Of a stretch of 64,000 nt of DNA, positions 1 through 10,739 are shown one piece after another; the stretch's first letter is position 1; each line of letters opens with the position of its first letter. The notes beneath the pieces are model-generated. The model made no database searches. It saw only the letters and a list, made by a program, of their open reading frames with translations, and was not told the origin of the DNA. Position numbers and translations under genes: made by a program. The stretch is from Lethocerus indicus. Lineage: Eukaryota > Arthropoda > Insecta > Hemiptera > Belostomatidae. The DNA lies in contig JACDQD010000005.1 of NCBI GenBank assembly GCA_019843655.1, positions 11,001,575-11,065,574 on the forward strand, in the 5' to 3' direction.

Positions 1-355
1 GTATGTAAATTAAAAGGGGGAGTTCGTGATAGCGCCTCGACTATCGAACCGATTCAGGCTTTCTGGCATGCAACGAACCGAGCTTCATTATAAGTGCACC
101 GGCCTCCCAACATCGCTAACAGTTCCACTCTGTTTTCCTTCACGTCTGAATAATAAGCGCCGCCATATTGCCCGGTTGCCATGACTACCTGAAGATTGAA
201 CTCCATTTATAGTCCATTCTCCGTTGAAAGTGCATCAAAATGACAATTAGAATAGCTCACGTTCCGTTGCCATTTAAAGTTGCGACGAAGGAATAGGCTT
301 TTATAAGAATACATACTAAATTTCAAGAGCAATCGTAGAATATTCAAGTATATCC

Positions 356-373
356 GTTATACCAAGGTATAAC
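356..373. repeat. 18-bp perfect palindrome
   Basis: GTTATACC and GGTATAAC form a perfect inverted repeat separated by AA. The symmetry suits a dimeric DNA-binding protein site, but no particular factor is recognised. Confidence 0.6.
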
Positions 374-3300
374 CCATTATAAGAACATTTAATTTTAGAA
401 TGGGTGAGTTTGCTAGCGAATATAATGAATACAAATCAGATATTTCCTTTGAAGATAAGGTCAGGGTTTCTTGTCGGGAACTTTTCATTCATAAATTAAG
501 CTCAATGAATCATTTGGATATATTTCTCAATGAATTCTCCTCTGAACATCTAACGTAAGCTACATATAGTAATGATACTATAACAATATTTAATAATTCA
601 TGTCTTCTTCCAAATCAAAGTGCACTTCATTAGTTATTCACATGAGATTATCTCTTCGTCACTTTACTTGTTTTAAGTCTGTACATACCTTCCTTATACA
701 ACTGCTAACCAGTGAAATTGAATATGCACTCTATAGGGTATAGGATACACAATAGTAGAACCGTCTTACCAATGTTATAAAAATGTACATATACATATAA
801 TTAATATAAAATTTCATTTAAATCTAAAAAGAACTTTTCGAACCAGTCGAAGTTTACATATTAAATAGACCAATAATACAGTGTTCTGCAGCCGAAATCA
901 CAATCGGTTGTAAAAGCGATATTCTACAATATTTCGAATATTGTATATTATTTGCGTAAACACGCCATTTACCCTTTCGTGGGGTAGTTGGTCCGCCAAT
1001 CGGCCAAATAAATAACTACATAAGGAAATGATTACAGCGAAAACGATTCGGTTAATTTGACCGTATTTGTAGAACGAATCCCAAAAGGAGCCCTGAAATG
1101 AAGGAGGCGCGTCGGTAACGAAATGTTGGGCGGGCCGTTCGACCGGTAAATGATTGTATATCGTTGATATAGGTAGGGGTATCACACGATCCGGGTCACA
1201 GGGTGGGCTCGCTGCGTGACTGGTGCCCATTCGTCATAGAACGATGATTCGGAACGAATTGGATTGAAATAATGTTCCGTAACACATTCGGCCCGGGGAT
1301 CACGAAACCCCATAAAATCCCTCGGGACTAACAGAAGAAGGTATTTGCGGCCGCAGAAATAAATACGTTAAATGTTTCCTCCGAATTTAGCCAGTGAAAG
1401 TTTTTGAACTACTCAATTTCTATGGAAATGATTGTGAGAGGAAATGTTGCGTGTACTACAGTGGGGAATTGATTTTAGTATTCACACAATAAGTACAACT
1501 ATTATTATCCTACCCACTAATGACTCCTTGTGAGTTTGCTTAAATGGAATTTGTTAATGTCGTTTAATCGGTCTGAACTTCAGATATGTTATTTCAGGAT
1601 GTGTGTTAAGCCTAAGGGGATTGTTAAATAAATAACATGAACACGCTGGACCATTACAGAGAGCTCTGGGTGGTCCTAACACTGAGAGATATTTAAAAAA
1701 TTGTGTCAAAGCAGTTGAAAAAATGTCCCAAATTTACATTATAGACTTGAGAACTTAGGACGGCTCTATAGTAGCGAAAATTGTATGAGAAACTGACAAG
1801 GCGTTCTCTTTTAGTAGAAACTTTTAGAGTTTTCATTGAGCCAACAGGATGTGAATACAACAGCCGTGCCTAACCCCAAGAACCCACGCTGCTAACGAGG
1901 ATATCCTCCGAGTATTTTACACAGTGTAGCCCGTGCCATTTTAGTGTTCTGGTTTTAATAGAGTGAAGGTTTACTTTAACGAGCGTAAATTTATGCTTAC
2001 TCCGATTTATAGTGGCAGGAGTGAAAGAGTGATCGTAAACCGAGATTGATAGTTTTCACCGTGCATAAATACACACGGCCGGACTGTATGGCGAACTCAA
2101 TGACTGTTGAATATAACGATTCTGAAATAATATCTCTGAATCAACTGTACCGTCAATTTCCCGGATTAAAGTACCCTAGGAACAATTCCTATCCCAATGC
2201 AACCGAGCATATTTAGTCTGTCCTATCCGTACTGCATAATGCATGAACTGGTGTACAGGAAAATGAAAGGGCTACTGACATGTAATTAATAATCGGGTTC
2301 TAAGCGACCGATGTGAATAATCACGAGGACCTACATGCAATGTAACCGGAACCGAGAACCGACCCGAATTAAATACGATCAAACTGTACGAAACATTTCG
2401 GTTCGTGGTGGGCTGATTTTTCAAGACATTATTTTTAAAGCGACAGAAACAGACGGGTCAATGGAAAACGATTTACCTGTGTAACGCAGGATTTGAAAAG
2501 CTCCCTAACCGGGAAACTGAAAATATGAGAACGAATGATATGCATAAAAAAATAATCCTTTTTAAAATAATCCAATTATTTTCAATGAAAAGCCAATATT
2601 TCTTATTTAGTTGTCTTAATAACATGTAACCAACATTTTGTATACAACCGCGTAACGAAATGTGTAACTGATGCGGAAGAACGTTCAAAGGAGGAAATGA
2701 ATAAAAAGAATATATTATACTTTATTGCCGCCGAGATGAAACCCATTCCGGACACGTTCGGGAATGATTTAAAATACGAGGCAGACGTTCCTAGACCCGA
2801 ACTGTCTCGGTCTGGCATTTTATGCTAATGCCGTTCCTCTTCAGGCCAACATATATGTATATAGAGTGACTGCACGTGTTATAGGGCATATTTAACCGGA
2901 GTTGCCTTTCAGAAATGGAAGGCGATTTCCCGGCGTACACTTAGGGTCTCGCAACAATTATAAATAGAAATACTGAAATGAACAATATGAATCAGTTTAA
3001 TTTATGATTATGAAATACTTCATTATCGGGCTTAAATTCAGAGGACTGTTGAATTCAGAGGATCTGAACATCGTCAATACCGTAATTGGGTGTCTCTCTC
3101 ATTGGTCCGCTATTAGGCTTTTTTCGATGGATTTCCTTCTGTCAGAAGCATTCTGACAGATATCAATTTAGTAATACCGTAATTCCTGTTTCTGTTCTGT
3201 TCGCCACCCTGTTTACTATTCCATTGGCGAGGATAATCAATTTATTCTATAAACTTTACACACATTGTAATAATATATAAACAGTATTTATAGTGGCTAT

Positions 3301-3440
3301 ATTTCTGTGCTACAATCGTGCATTCGGCGTAATTGACCAGCACGTCGATGTCTGTTCAACATTAAACGGCCATTATATAAATAGGCTATTCAACCCGTAG
3401 GGAACACAATATTAGAATCAGGTCCAACCTTCGAAAATGT

Positions 3441-3485
3441 CTAGACCCGGAGTCGCCAACCTTTTCGTGATGGCGGGCTATTTTT
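3441..3485 (+). mobile_element. Possible hAT-type transposon end
   Basis: The word GGAGTCGCCAACCTTTT followed by a GCGGGC and T-rich tract resembles the termini of many non-autonomous hAT elements, which often begin CAGNGGTCGNCAACC. A partly matching inverted AAGGTTGG lies near 3970, but no 8-bp target duplication was found. It could be a decayed end or chance. The family resemblance is from memory of hAT termini, not from a search. Confidence 0.2.
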
Positions 3486-4184
3486 TATATTAATATAAAA
3501 GGTCATGAAAGGAGCAACAATATTACGTTATTAGAAGTGTTATTATGAAAGAAAGAGCATATTAAAGAAATTTATATCGAATATTCATACAACGTTATTC
3601 GAATGTACTTCAAAAATTATGAAAACATAAGTGTCCAAAGGAGCGGTTGAAAGCATGTCTTGAAACAAACGATTTGAAAATGGGGATAAACAAATTAACT
3701 TTCCTATAATTTTAGGCAAATTTGGTGGAAATAACCGTCAACGAGAATCGATTCACTTTTAGTAACTGACGCTCTGATTCTATATTAGGAATTCCAAAAA
3801 TGTAGTTGCTCAGATGAGTCAGAAAAATATTATATCCGGATCCCGCCTCTCCGATTATTTCTATTTCCGTTCAGTATGTGAGTCACAAGTTCCAATATAT
3901 TAGACCGGGCCTTCCAAAGGCGCAAACAATAATAACTGGTAAGATGATACAGTACAAATATAGCGACCTGGAAGGTTGGTGGAGGCAACACCTAACCACC
4001 AAGCGGTAGAAGTCGCTGTCGGCACGCGTGAAATACCTGGAAAAATCAGGAGGCTCCACCCTGAAGACGTTGTTCTCTGCTGGCTTCGCTATAATAGACG
4101 TCATTAATTTCATTTTTTGTCTTATCTAAAGGGGGCCTGAAGTTTACTGGAATGAGGACAGAATTTTCACAAATGTTACCAAAA

Positions 4185-4200
4185 TATATTTTTATTTCGT
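4185..4200 (+). repeat. Left 16-bp direct repeat bounding FB-a
   Basis: TATATTTTTATTTCGT is identical to 4654-4669. Its last seven bases also match the element's own arm consensus (ATTTCGT), so part may be junction microhomology rather than duplicated target. Confidence 0.7.
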
Positions 4201-4261
4201 GAGTTTCTGTCTCCTCTCGCTGGTTCCGTCTTTTGGTTGACCGGTTTCGGCTGCTCGCCAT
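4197..4261 (-). other. Exon-like open frame in FB-a left arm
   Basis: Read on the minus strand from the ATG at 4261-4259, the arm encodes a short basic/acidic peptide beginning MASSRNRSTKRRNQREETET. The frame runs on into flanking DNA to 4046. The ATG is preceded by CACTTTTGAC-side leader sequence shared with the other arms. The arm consensus diverges just after the codons for HE. This is a repeat-borne copy of what looks like a gene start, not a complete gene. The parental protein is not recognised. Confidence 0.35.
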
Positions 4262-4538
4262 CTTCAGTAGCGGTGTTAGTCACTTTTGACACTTTGGATG
4301 ATTTTTGGGGTCCTCACTGCACTGTCACTGTCACTTGTACTGTGGTGGTTGTCTGTTTGTCGTGTGTATACTTGCGTGTCTTGTTATTGTGTTTTTGGGG
4401 GATGTTTTTTGTCTTATTTGAGTTGGTGTATCCCACCCCTCAATTCAACAAAACAGACAACCGCCACAGTACAGTGACAGTGCAGTGAGGATCGCCAAAA
4501 GACGTCCTAAGTACCAAAAGTGACTAACACCATTGAAG

Positions 4539-4642
4539 ATGGCGAGCAGCCGAAACCAGTCTAGTAAAAGACCAAACCAGCGAGAGGAGACAGAAACACA
4601 CGAAATCTACGGTATTCCAACCCCTCGCAGACCACAAAACAG
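4539..4642 (+). other. Exon-like frame with splice-donor boundary in FB-a right arm
   Basis: The ATG at 4539 has the upstream context TTGAAG. The frame is open for 34 codons and two extra bases up to AACAG|GTATTT, a good match to a splice donor (exon end 4642). Without splicing it would stop at 4674-4676, giving 45 residues. The peptide starts MASSRNQSSKRPNQREETET and continues HEIYGIPTPRRPQNR. It is hydrophilic, with no signal peptide or membrane segment. The 62-kb copy keeps the same donor as AACAG|GTATGT, an even better consensus. This suggests the arm derives from the first coding exon of a host gene or from the 5' end of another retroelement. Which one cannot be told from this window. 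Confidence 0.4.
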
Positions 4643-4653
4643 GTATTTTAAAC

Positions 4654-4669
4654 TATATTTTTATTTCGT
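4654..4669 (+). repeat. Right 16-bp direct repeat bounding FB-a
   Basis: This is a perfect copy of 4185-4200, lying immediately after the extended right arm. It is the candidate target-site duplication. Confidence 0.7.
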
Positions 4670-7600
4670 CCGTTAAATAGAAAAATGCGGAACAAACCGT
4701 AATAAGAATTAAAATAAACCGATAATGAAATAGTCTGTATGAAAAAGTACTTCCCTCCAGAGAGTCTGAAGTGTTGTTCTTCGAGGCACTTGGAGATTTG
4801 GTGAGGGCTCGTGTTTTGACTGAGGATTATCCGAATCTCTGGAAGGGATCTCATTCTTTATGAAATTGTTGAAGTATTTGTTTGTTTTCCTGCTCCGCTA
4901 TCCTTTCAAAACAAGGGAGTTGCACTTCATCATTGCCCGTCTAGACGGGCTGAGTTAGTCTCCTTGTCAAGATCGATAACAGAAAACCGGCGGTTCTAAT
5001 TTATACCCACTTCTGACCGGTCTGTTAACCGCGGAATTTTTGCTCTCGTCGAACGTGTAAACCGGGCTTTTCGGATTTCGGAATCCGTATGTCCTCCCCC
5101 AAAAGACTGGAAAACAGACCAAATTTAAACAAGACAATTGAAACTAGTGAGAAACTCTAAAATGCATCAAAGTGGGAAGAGTCTTAAACATTAAAGTTAC
5201 GGGTAATACCGTCAAACGAATGCGGGTAGGTAAACACCAGGGCCCACATGGCATCTGAGTTACCGTGCTAGTAGATGTAAATTCAGTAAATGTGATTCGA
5301 TTTTGCAAGCAGACAAAGTAAACTTCGTAATAGTCGATTAACCAAAATGCATTACGACTACACTACCTTACAATTGTATGATTAGGTAATGCCAATGCTC
5401 GGATCGTTGATGTCGGCGGTTGAATCGAGTTCGAATTCGGGAACGTTTGCCATTAAATACCGCCCACAGTGTTTGCCTATTTCCTTCCATTGGACGGACA
5501 ATTAGCCAAATGGAAGCGGGGAAAGAGGGAGCCCCTCTGGGCGGCGGCGCCGGTTTATTTGGGCCCGGTCAATTGTAGATAGAAATCCGATTGTCCGGGG
5601 ATCCAATAGCCGCGTCAATTCGGAATTGGGTTCGAACAATTGGGACTGGGATAGGGAATGGGGATACATATAATAAATTGAAAGGCTGTGGGACGGAGAA
5701 TCCTGAATGGAAAGCTGGGACGTGGCGGACTCAAAAGCGGGCGGGATTCGCCCTCACAAGCACGATTCTATATATCTTATTTCATTTGGTTCAAATTGGG
5801 CAAAACACTACCCCCCTCCCCACCGAAATAGGCCGAATCACCTTAGACCATAAGTTTAAAGATTACTTGATCTGATTCATTTTTTAAATATGTTTTTATA
5901 TTTCAAATTAATATCAAAATCAATATCAAAACTCCTCGATTTGATTCTTGTCGTCTTCTTTAACCAGTTACCTATTTTTAAAGTTTTTAAGTGTCATACT
6001 AATGTACCGACGGAACACTGCTAAAGATGTCTGTCGGCTTAATTTAAAAACAACATTCAAATCGTCCATCAAGTAGCTCCAATAGATCGCGTGCTATACC
6101 AGTTATATATATTTTTTTATTTGTATTTTTTTGAATTTACCCTTCTTAATAATGAACCATATACCACTTCTTAACTGTCCATCGATTGATTATAATTTAA
6201 TTATAGGTCTAAATGTACAAACTGATCAACAAAGCGAATTATAAATCGTCTTCTCTGTCTGAGTATGTTCCCGTGGAAATGAATGCGGTTTGCCACATCC
6301 TGTGTGCGGTAGGAAGTAATTTCAGATAAAATCACTTATAATCGAAAAATATTATAAGTGTTCCGAGCATAAAAAATGAATCGAGGAGCGTTGAGATCCT
6401 TCGTTTGACAAATTATAATTGTAAATTTTGTATCACTCGTATATGTTTCGATTTGCACAATGAAAGAATTGTAGCCGAAAAGGCAGGGACGTTGCGAGAG
6501 AATCACACTAGTCAGATATTCCGAATCCCGTCCAAAACTTACTACTTAAACAAAAGAATTCAAAATTCGCAATGATTAAAACTAAAATCTACGTATTACG
6601 GCCAGTTTTACTGTTACATTTGTCTGCGTCCATTGAATGCTGTCAGCGTTTTTTCCGGGTGAATGGCCGATTTTTCTTTGTTAATATATCTTTTTCACCG
6701 TTTTAATCCCGTTAAAGCTTTAGTGGGACAAATTGCGCTGGCCAAAGTGTCGGTAAACCCTCTTGGCACGGGGCGGAGGCGGATCTGTTTGTATAGAAAA
6801 TTAATTAAAACCACTCGAATAGTAACTTTGAGTAATTAAGCTGAGGCCACCCTTTCAAGGGATGAAAGGGGTCGAGGGGGCTGAGGAGGAGTTTTTCTCG
6901 GGCTCGCTACTCGCCACTCGTCCGACTCATTTTGCTTTACCTGCCTTTGTAATTATCCTAGAGAGGCCGCACACCGGCAGTCCAATACGCACACCTAATT
7001 CATACGCCTCTTCCAATTAAAAAAAAATGCCATGTTTCCCCAGCCAGCGCTAAGACGCGTATATAAGAACAAACCGGGCGTGTCTGAGCAGATTAAACAT
7101 TGCGGTCTTCCCCGGTTTGATTATATTTCTTAACGTAAATTCGCTTCTTAAATATTTGAGAAAATCCTAAGCCCCTTAAAACAATATAACCCAACTATTT
7201 TATATTCCTAATGTTCCACTTTAATATTTTCTGGCATGCATTATCTATAGGACTATAAGGTCTCGACTTAGGACCCCTAGTGACAATTTCAAATCAAAAT
7301 AATTTAAAATGAGCGCACATAAAATTACTCTACGGTTTATTAATACTTACTGTATCCAGTAAAAGTTTAATGATTAAAACAGAACGTAAGTTACATGTCC
7401 TATGAACCCTTTCATATTACCATAAATAATCTAATTGCTATTGAGTAACATTGAGTGTAATTATGTCGTAACTATGAAACTTCCCCTTCGGTAAGAAACG
7501 ACCTCTCCTGATTGCCATTCAAAAACCGTCGCCATAGGATCTGAGAATTATGTCTTTTCTCGTCGTTTACGCGTTCTCTAAAAAGTTGAGCCGTTAACTC
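4670..7600. other. Non-coding, with GC-rich blocks in AT-rich spacers
   Basis: No gene was seen. A GC-rich block at about 5400-5870 has an open frame (5591-5875) without protein-like features. Another block at about 6700-7100 has TAATTAA-type sites and a TATATAAG word at 7059, followed by an AAACCGGG...CCCCGGTTT inverted repeat (about 7072-7119). The blocks look like candidate regulatory modules, which is an inference from composition only. Two 12-bp ATATCAAAATCA-like units lie in tandem near 5911-5935. Confidence 0.5.
4935..4950. repeat. 16-bp perfect palindrome
   Basis: GCCCGTCTAGACGGGC reads the same on both strands with no spacer. It could be a dimeric protein site or a cruciform seed. 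No known binding factor is recognised. Confidence 0.7.
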
Positions 7601-10500
7601 GTTGTTGGGACTTCGTTCCGTCGATGGCCCATTAACACTTCATAAATGGCCAGATCGGGACCCAGAAGGCGGACTCGTTGTAAATAACAATTATCCGCTG
7701 TTTGGAAGAGTAAGCCTCCCCTTCCCCGACCCACGTATGGTGATATCCTCCCCGCTGTCGGGGGGAGGAGGATATTATTAAGCCTCTTCCGGGCGGGCAG
7801 ACAGAACATTAGCCCGATAATGCGTGTGCATGAATATTCAAAGTGGGAATCCCACTCGCTGAAAATTGCATTCGACATTGTATGCATACTAAATTTCCCA
7901 ACTTGTTAAATTCAAATGGAAGAAATACAATCGAAGCGAAATTGTAAATTAAAGCCAGCTATTGTGCGCAAATTGTATGTTTTCTACTTTACGGGATATT
8001 ACAATTTACCGAATCCAATTTTCTTGAAACAAAACCTACTAAAGAATTAAATGGAAAAATATTTTAATTATTATCGATTATAGTCGACATGGATTATCAT
8101 ATTTGAATAATGTGTGAACAAGACATCATGTCTGACTGGTTGTGTATGCGTACGAAATGTTTATATAGGTCACTTCATTAGGGATTAAATTTACCTATCG
8201 TTCGATTGCGTACTATTAACATCCTAATAAACTTCAAATTAGTGTATCAAATTAGTTTCAATAGTTATTACTTCAATTGTCATACTGTAGTTACTTGTAA
8301 CACCCACCACAAAAATATTTAAGCATAATTAATATACAGTGCGGCATGAGTTTGGGACTCTAGTCTTAGAGTGAGCGGGAGGAAACAGGAAAACTGCTCG
8401 AGTGAATGCACCCCCGAAAATCTCTACCACTCTGCACTTTCACAATTGGTGATCTCGACAACGGCGCGTTGGGCGAAGTCGCTTTGTGACTTGGACGGGC
8501 CGGCAGGGATTAGAGGAGGCGGTCTTTCATTAGGAAAGGGACCGTCGGAAGTTTCATTAGAATCGGAGAATCGCAAAGCCCCCCCCCCCGCCACCCGTGG
8601 GACGCTTTGATCCTTTCAGTTCTGGAAAAACACGAGGCCCGTATCGAGTGGGCTGGGAGCGGGGTCCATAATGTGGGTCTTGGACAAGTCTATTTCCGTC
8701 AGTTGGGGCAGGACAAGGTCTTCCTTTTGAACCATTGCCCATGCCCATGCCCATACCCGCGCTAATTACCTCAGACACCTATCGACACCCCACTATAAAA
8801 AAATAACTCATTTTTTTCTCGTAAATATTTTTTTATTATAACACAATTGGCATTATAATGCCAGAATTTCAGGTTATACAAACATAAAAGAACAATTAAA
8901 TGACATCTTCTATCATTTTGTTGTGTTATCAAATCCAAGCCTATCTACCAGACTATGACTTCTAGCATGCTATAATATGCATTCCATGTTGTTAAACATA
9001 GCCAAATCTAATTCCGAGGTGAGAATATAGATTTAAAATTAGTTGAAAAGTAACAAATTCACAACCGAGAATCTAACCAGGTATGTGTGCTTCTACGCCC
9101 GTCCCCTACGAATACGTTCTCAATTTCGATTTTTATACGATGAATAACTGTGCAATTGCTTGTATTAGACAGTTTCCCCAATTTCAAATTGTCGCACAGC
9201 CTCCATGAACCTTACGGGCTTTTCAGTGACCGGCAGTTTGGAGGGAAGTACATTAACTATTTCTGGAGCGATAAGTTAAACTGACAATAACGCTCCAGTA
9301 ATGGGTTTATGGACATTAGTTTCAATTTCAAGCAATATGACGTTCATTTTGCATCAATTATGGCGTATCTCGACCACGCCCTCCTGCAAACCGTCCCTAA
9401 TTGACAAACTCATCTCTATTTGAATTTAACTTATCGGCTATTGATTTTCAAATAAAAGGTTTGGTAATAATCACATGAAATAAATACTGTTCAGTTCCTT
9501 TTGTTGGTCCATAAGCATCGAATAATAAATATTTAGATAAGTGTTTTATAAGATTCTTGTACCCGGAAATAAAAGTCGTAACTCATTTTCAACAGTCAAT
9601 TTGTCAATATTACTCTAGGAGACCAGTTAAATTACCAGATAAATTTATAGTCAGACGTTAGCAGTAGACTAAGACCAAGACAGAGACAATTTTATGACTT
9701 CCAGGTGAAAAAATGTCCAATCGGACGTTGTTGGGCACTAAAGTAGGCGAATACCAATTTCAGTCCGAGTTACAGTTTCCGAAAGGGTTGATGACTTTTT
9801 AAGTAGTCGAAAAGGGGAAGAGAAAAAAGGTAGAGGCTGCAGCCTTGGCAGTCTGTTTATTGGCAGAGGGAGGCACTCGGGGGGTATGCGAAAGGTGAGG
9901 TAGACCTGTGTTTTACGAGGGTGAGGCGCGGTCGCCGCCGCCGCCAAATCCGGCTGCCAAAGCCGCCTAACGAGACCACCAACAGTCAACTTGGAAACAT
10001 TTACGCGGCCGGAACATTAATTTTTTTAGCCCTGTCGACCCGCAAGCTCGTAATTAATTCATCGCCGCCAGTCGAGCCCGTTAATCCAATAAGGGTTGTA
10101 CGTATGTTCGCCCATTTTAGAACTCTCACCGTTGCATACCGCAAGATACAAATAATTTTTATTTTCTATAAATACAAATATGACACCGATAAAATGATGA
10201 TTCGTCCATGCATTCCGGCCTACGGGCCTTTAAACATATATTTACTTAAATATTATGATACATTAATCTTGAATTCTTTACAATATTGGTGTAATAATCG
10301 AGAAAATTTACAATAAAACCCCGAGAACTTAAGCTACACTCACTTTATTCACTCGCGCAGACTCATTCATTCACGCAATTTGCACTTGCCACTTGGGTTC
10401 AGCACCCTGCTCGCGAATCTCGGTGTTGGTGCACTGATCACTGTGGTACTGGTGACAGTATACGACGGGTTGTATACCGTCGTTAGCACTATAACACTAC
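7600..10500. other. Non-coding, with GC blocks and small simple repeats
   Basis: No convincing gene. A GC-rich imperfect hairpin lies at about 7742-7775 (TATCCTCCCCG against a purine-rich partner). An 11-C run is at 8579-8589 and a CCCATG hexamer repeat of about three units at 8738-8755. Open frames at 7594-7887 and 9921-10316 lack protein-like composition. The stretch at 10320-10500 has a CAC/GTG-rich leader-like texture and a 7-bp stem (ACGACGG/CCGTCGT) near 10462-10484. Confidence 0.5.
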
Positions 10501-10507
10501 AGGCACA

Positions 10508-10738
10508 TTAACTAGCACATTCACAGCTTTCACTACACTGTTTCACTTTCACTTTGGTTGGGGGGTCTTCTAGCTCGGCGTGAGGACCCTCCTCCTTGTT
10601 GTACGTCTTTTCGGTGGCCAGTGGGGTTTTTGGGGTAGCTGGCAGGACGATGCCGGGGATTTGGGGAAAAGGGCCATCGCCGCCTTTTGCATCATTCCGA
10701 TGAATTGAGCAATCACTTTGAGCAAAGTTTGTCGACAT
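10508..10738 (-). CDS. Candidate short first exon or ORF, product unknown
   Basis: On the minus strand an ATG at 10738-10736, preceded by an A-run and GTGAACACGAG, opens a frame of 76 codons ending in TAA at 10508. The same frame stays open upstream to 10855, but the inner ATG is the more natural start. The peptide begins MSTNFAQSDCSIHRNDAKGG, is rich in Pro, Lys, Glu and Thr in the middle, and ends in a Cys/Ser tail encoded by GTGAAAGTG-like repeats. Third codon positions in the middle are enriched in G and C (ATC, GTC, CTG, ACC, AAG, GAG), which argues mildly for coding. A TATATA word lies at about 10775-10782. The sequence after about codon 65 looks more like an untranslated leader, so the frame could instead be an upstream ORF or chance. 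No family is recognised. Confidence 0.25.
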   Translation of the reverse strand: MSTNFAQSDCSIHRNDAKGGDGPFPQIPGIVLPATPKTPLATEKTYNKEEGPHAELEDPPTKVKVKQCSESCECAS

Positions 10739-10739
10739 T

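Larger units (their letters stand above)
1..4180. other. AT-rich non-coding stretch
   Basis: No open frame here reads like a protein. The DNA is AT-rich, with a more GC-rich pocket at about 1080-1330 and another around 2740-2960. Short palindromes occur, and a possible transposon end lies near 3.44 kb; both are listed separately. The region is probably intergenic or intronic. Confidence 0.6.
4185..4669. mobile_element. Foldback element copy FB-a, with both arms
   Basis: Two long inverted arms (about 4197-4361 and 4452-4653) flank a T/G-rich centre. The arms match over about 150 bp with scattered substitutions, including the words CTCGCTGGTT, CCGGTTTCGGCTGCTCGCCAT and their complements. The right arm continues about 49 bp beyond the left, through CAACCCCTCGCAGACC to AACAGGTATTTTAAAC. 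A perfect 16-bp direct repeat bounds the whole unit (4185-4200 and 4654-4669). Each arm reads outward as leader, ATG and short open frame. The same sequence recurs near 49.3, 50.5, 62.2 and 62.6 kb, so this is a repeat family rather than a unique palindrome. No transposase is encoded, so it is probably non-autonomous. The class (DNA foldback, retroposed or other) is unknown. Confidence 0.8.

Noticed and set aside
5425..5445. GAGTTCGAATTCGG, another B-box-like word
   Set aside because: No cloverleaf in the flanking 70 bases.
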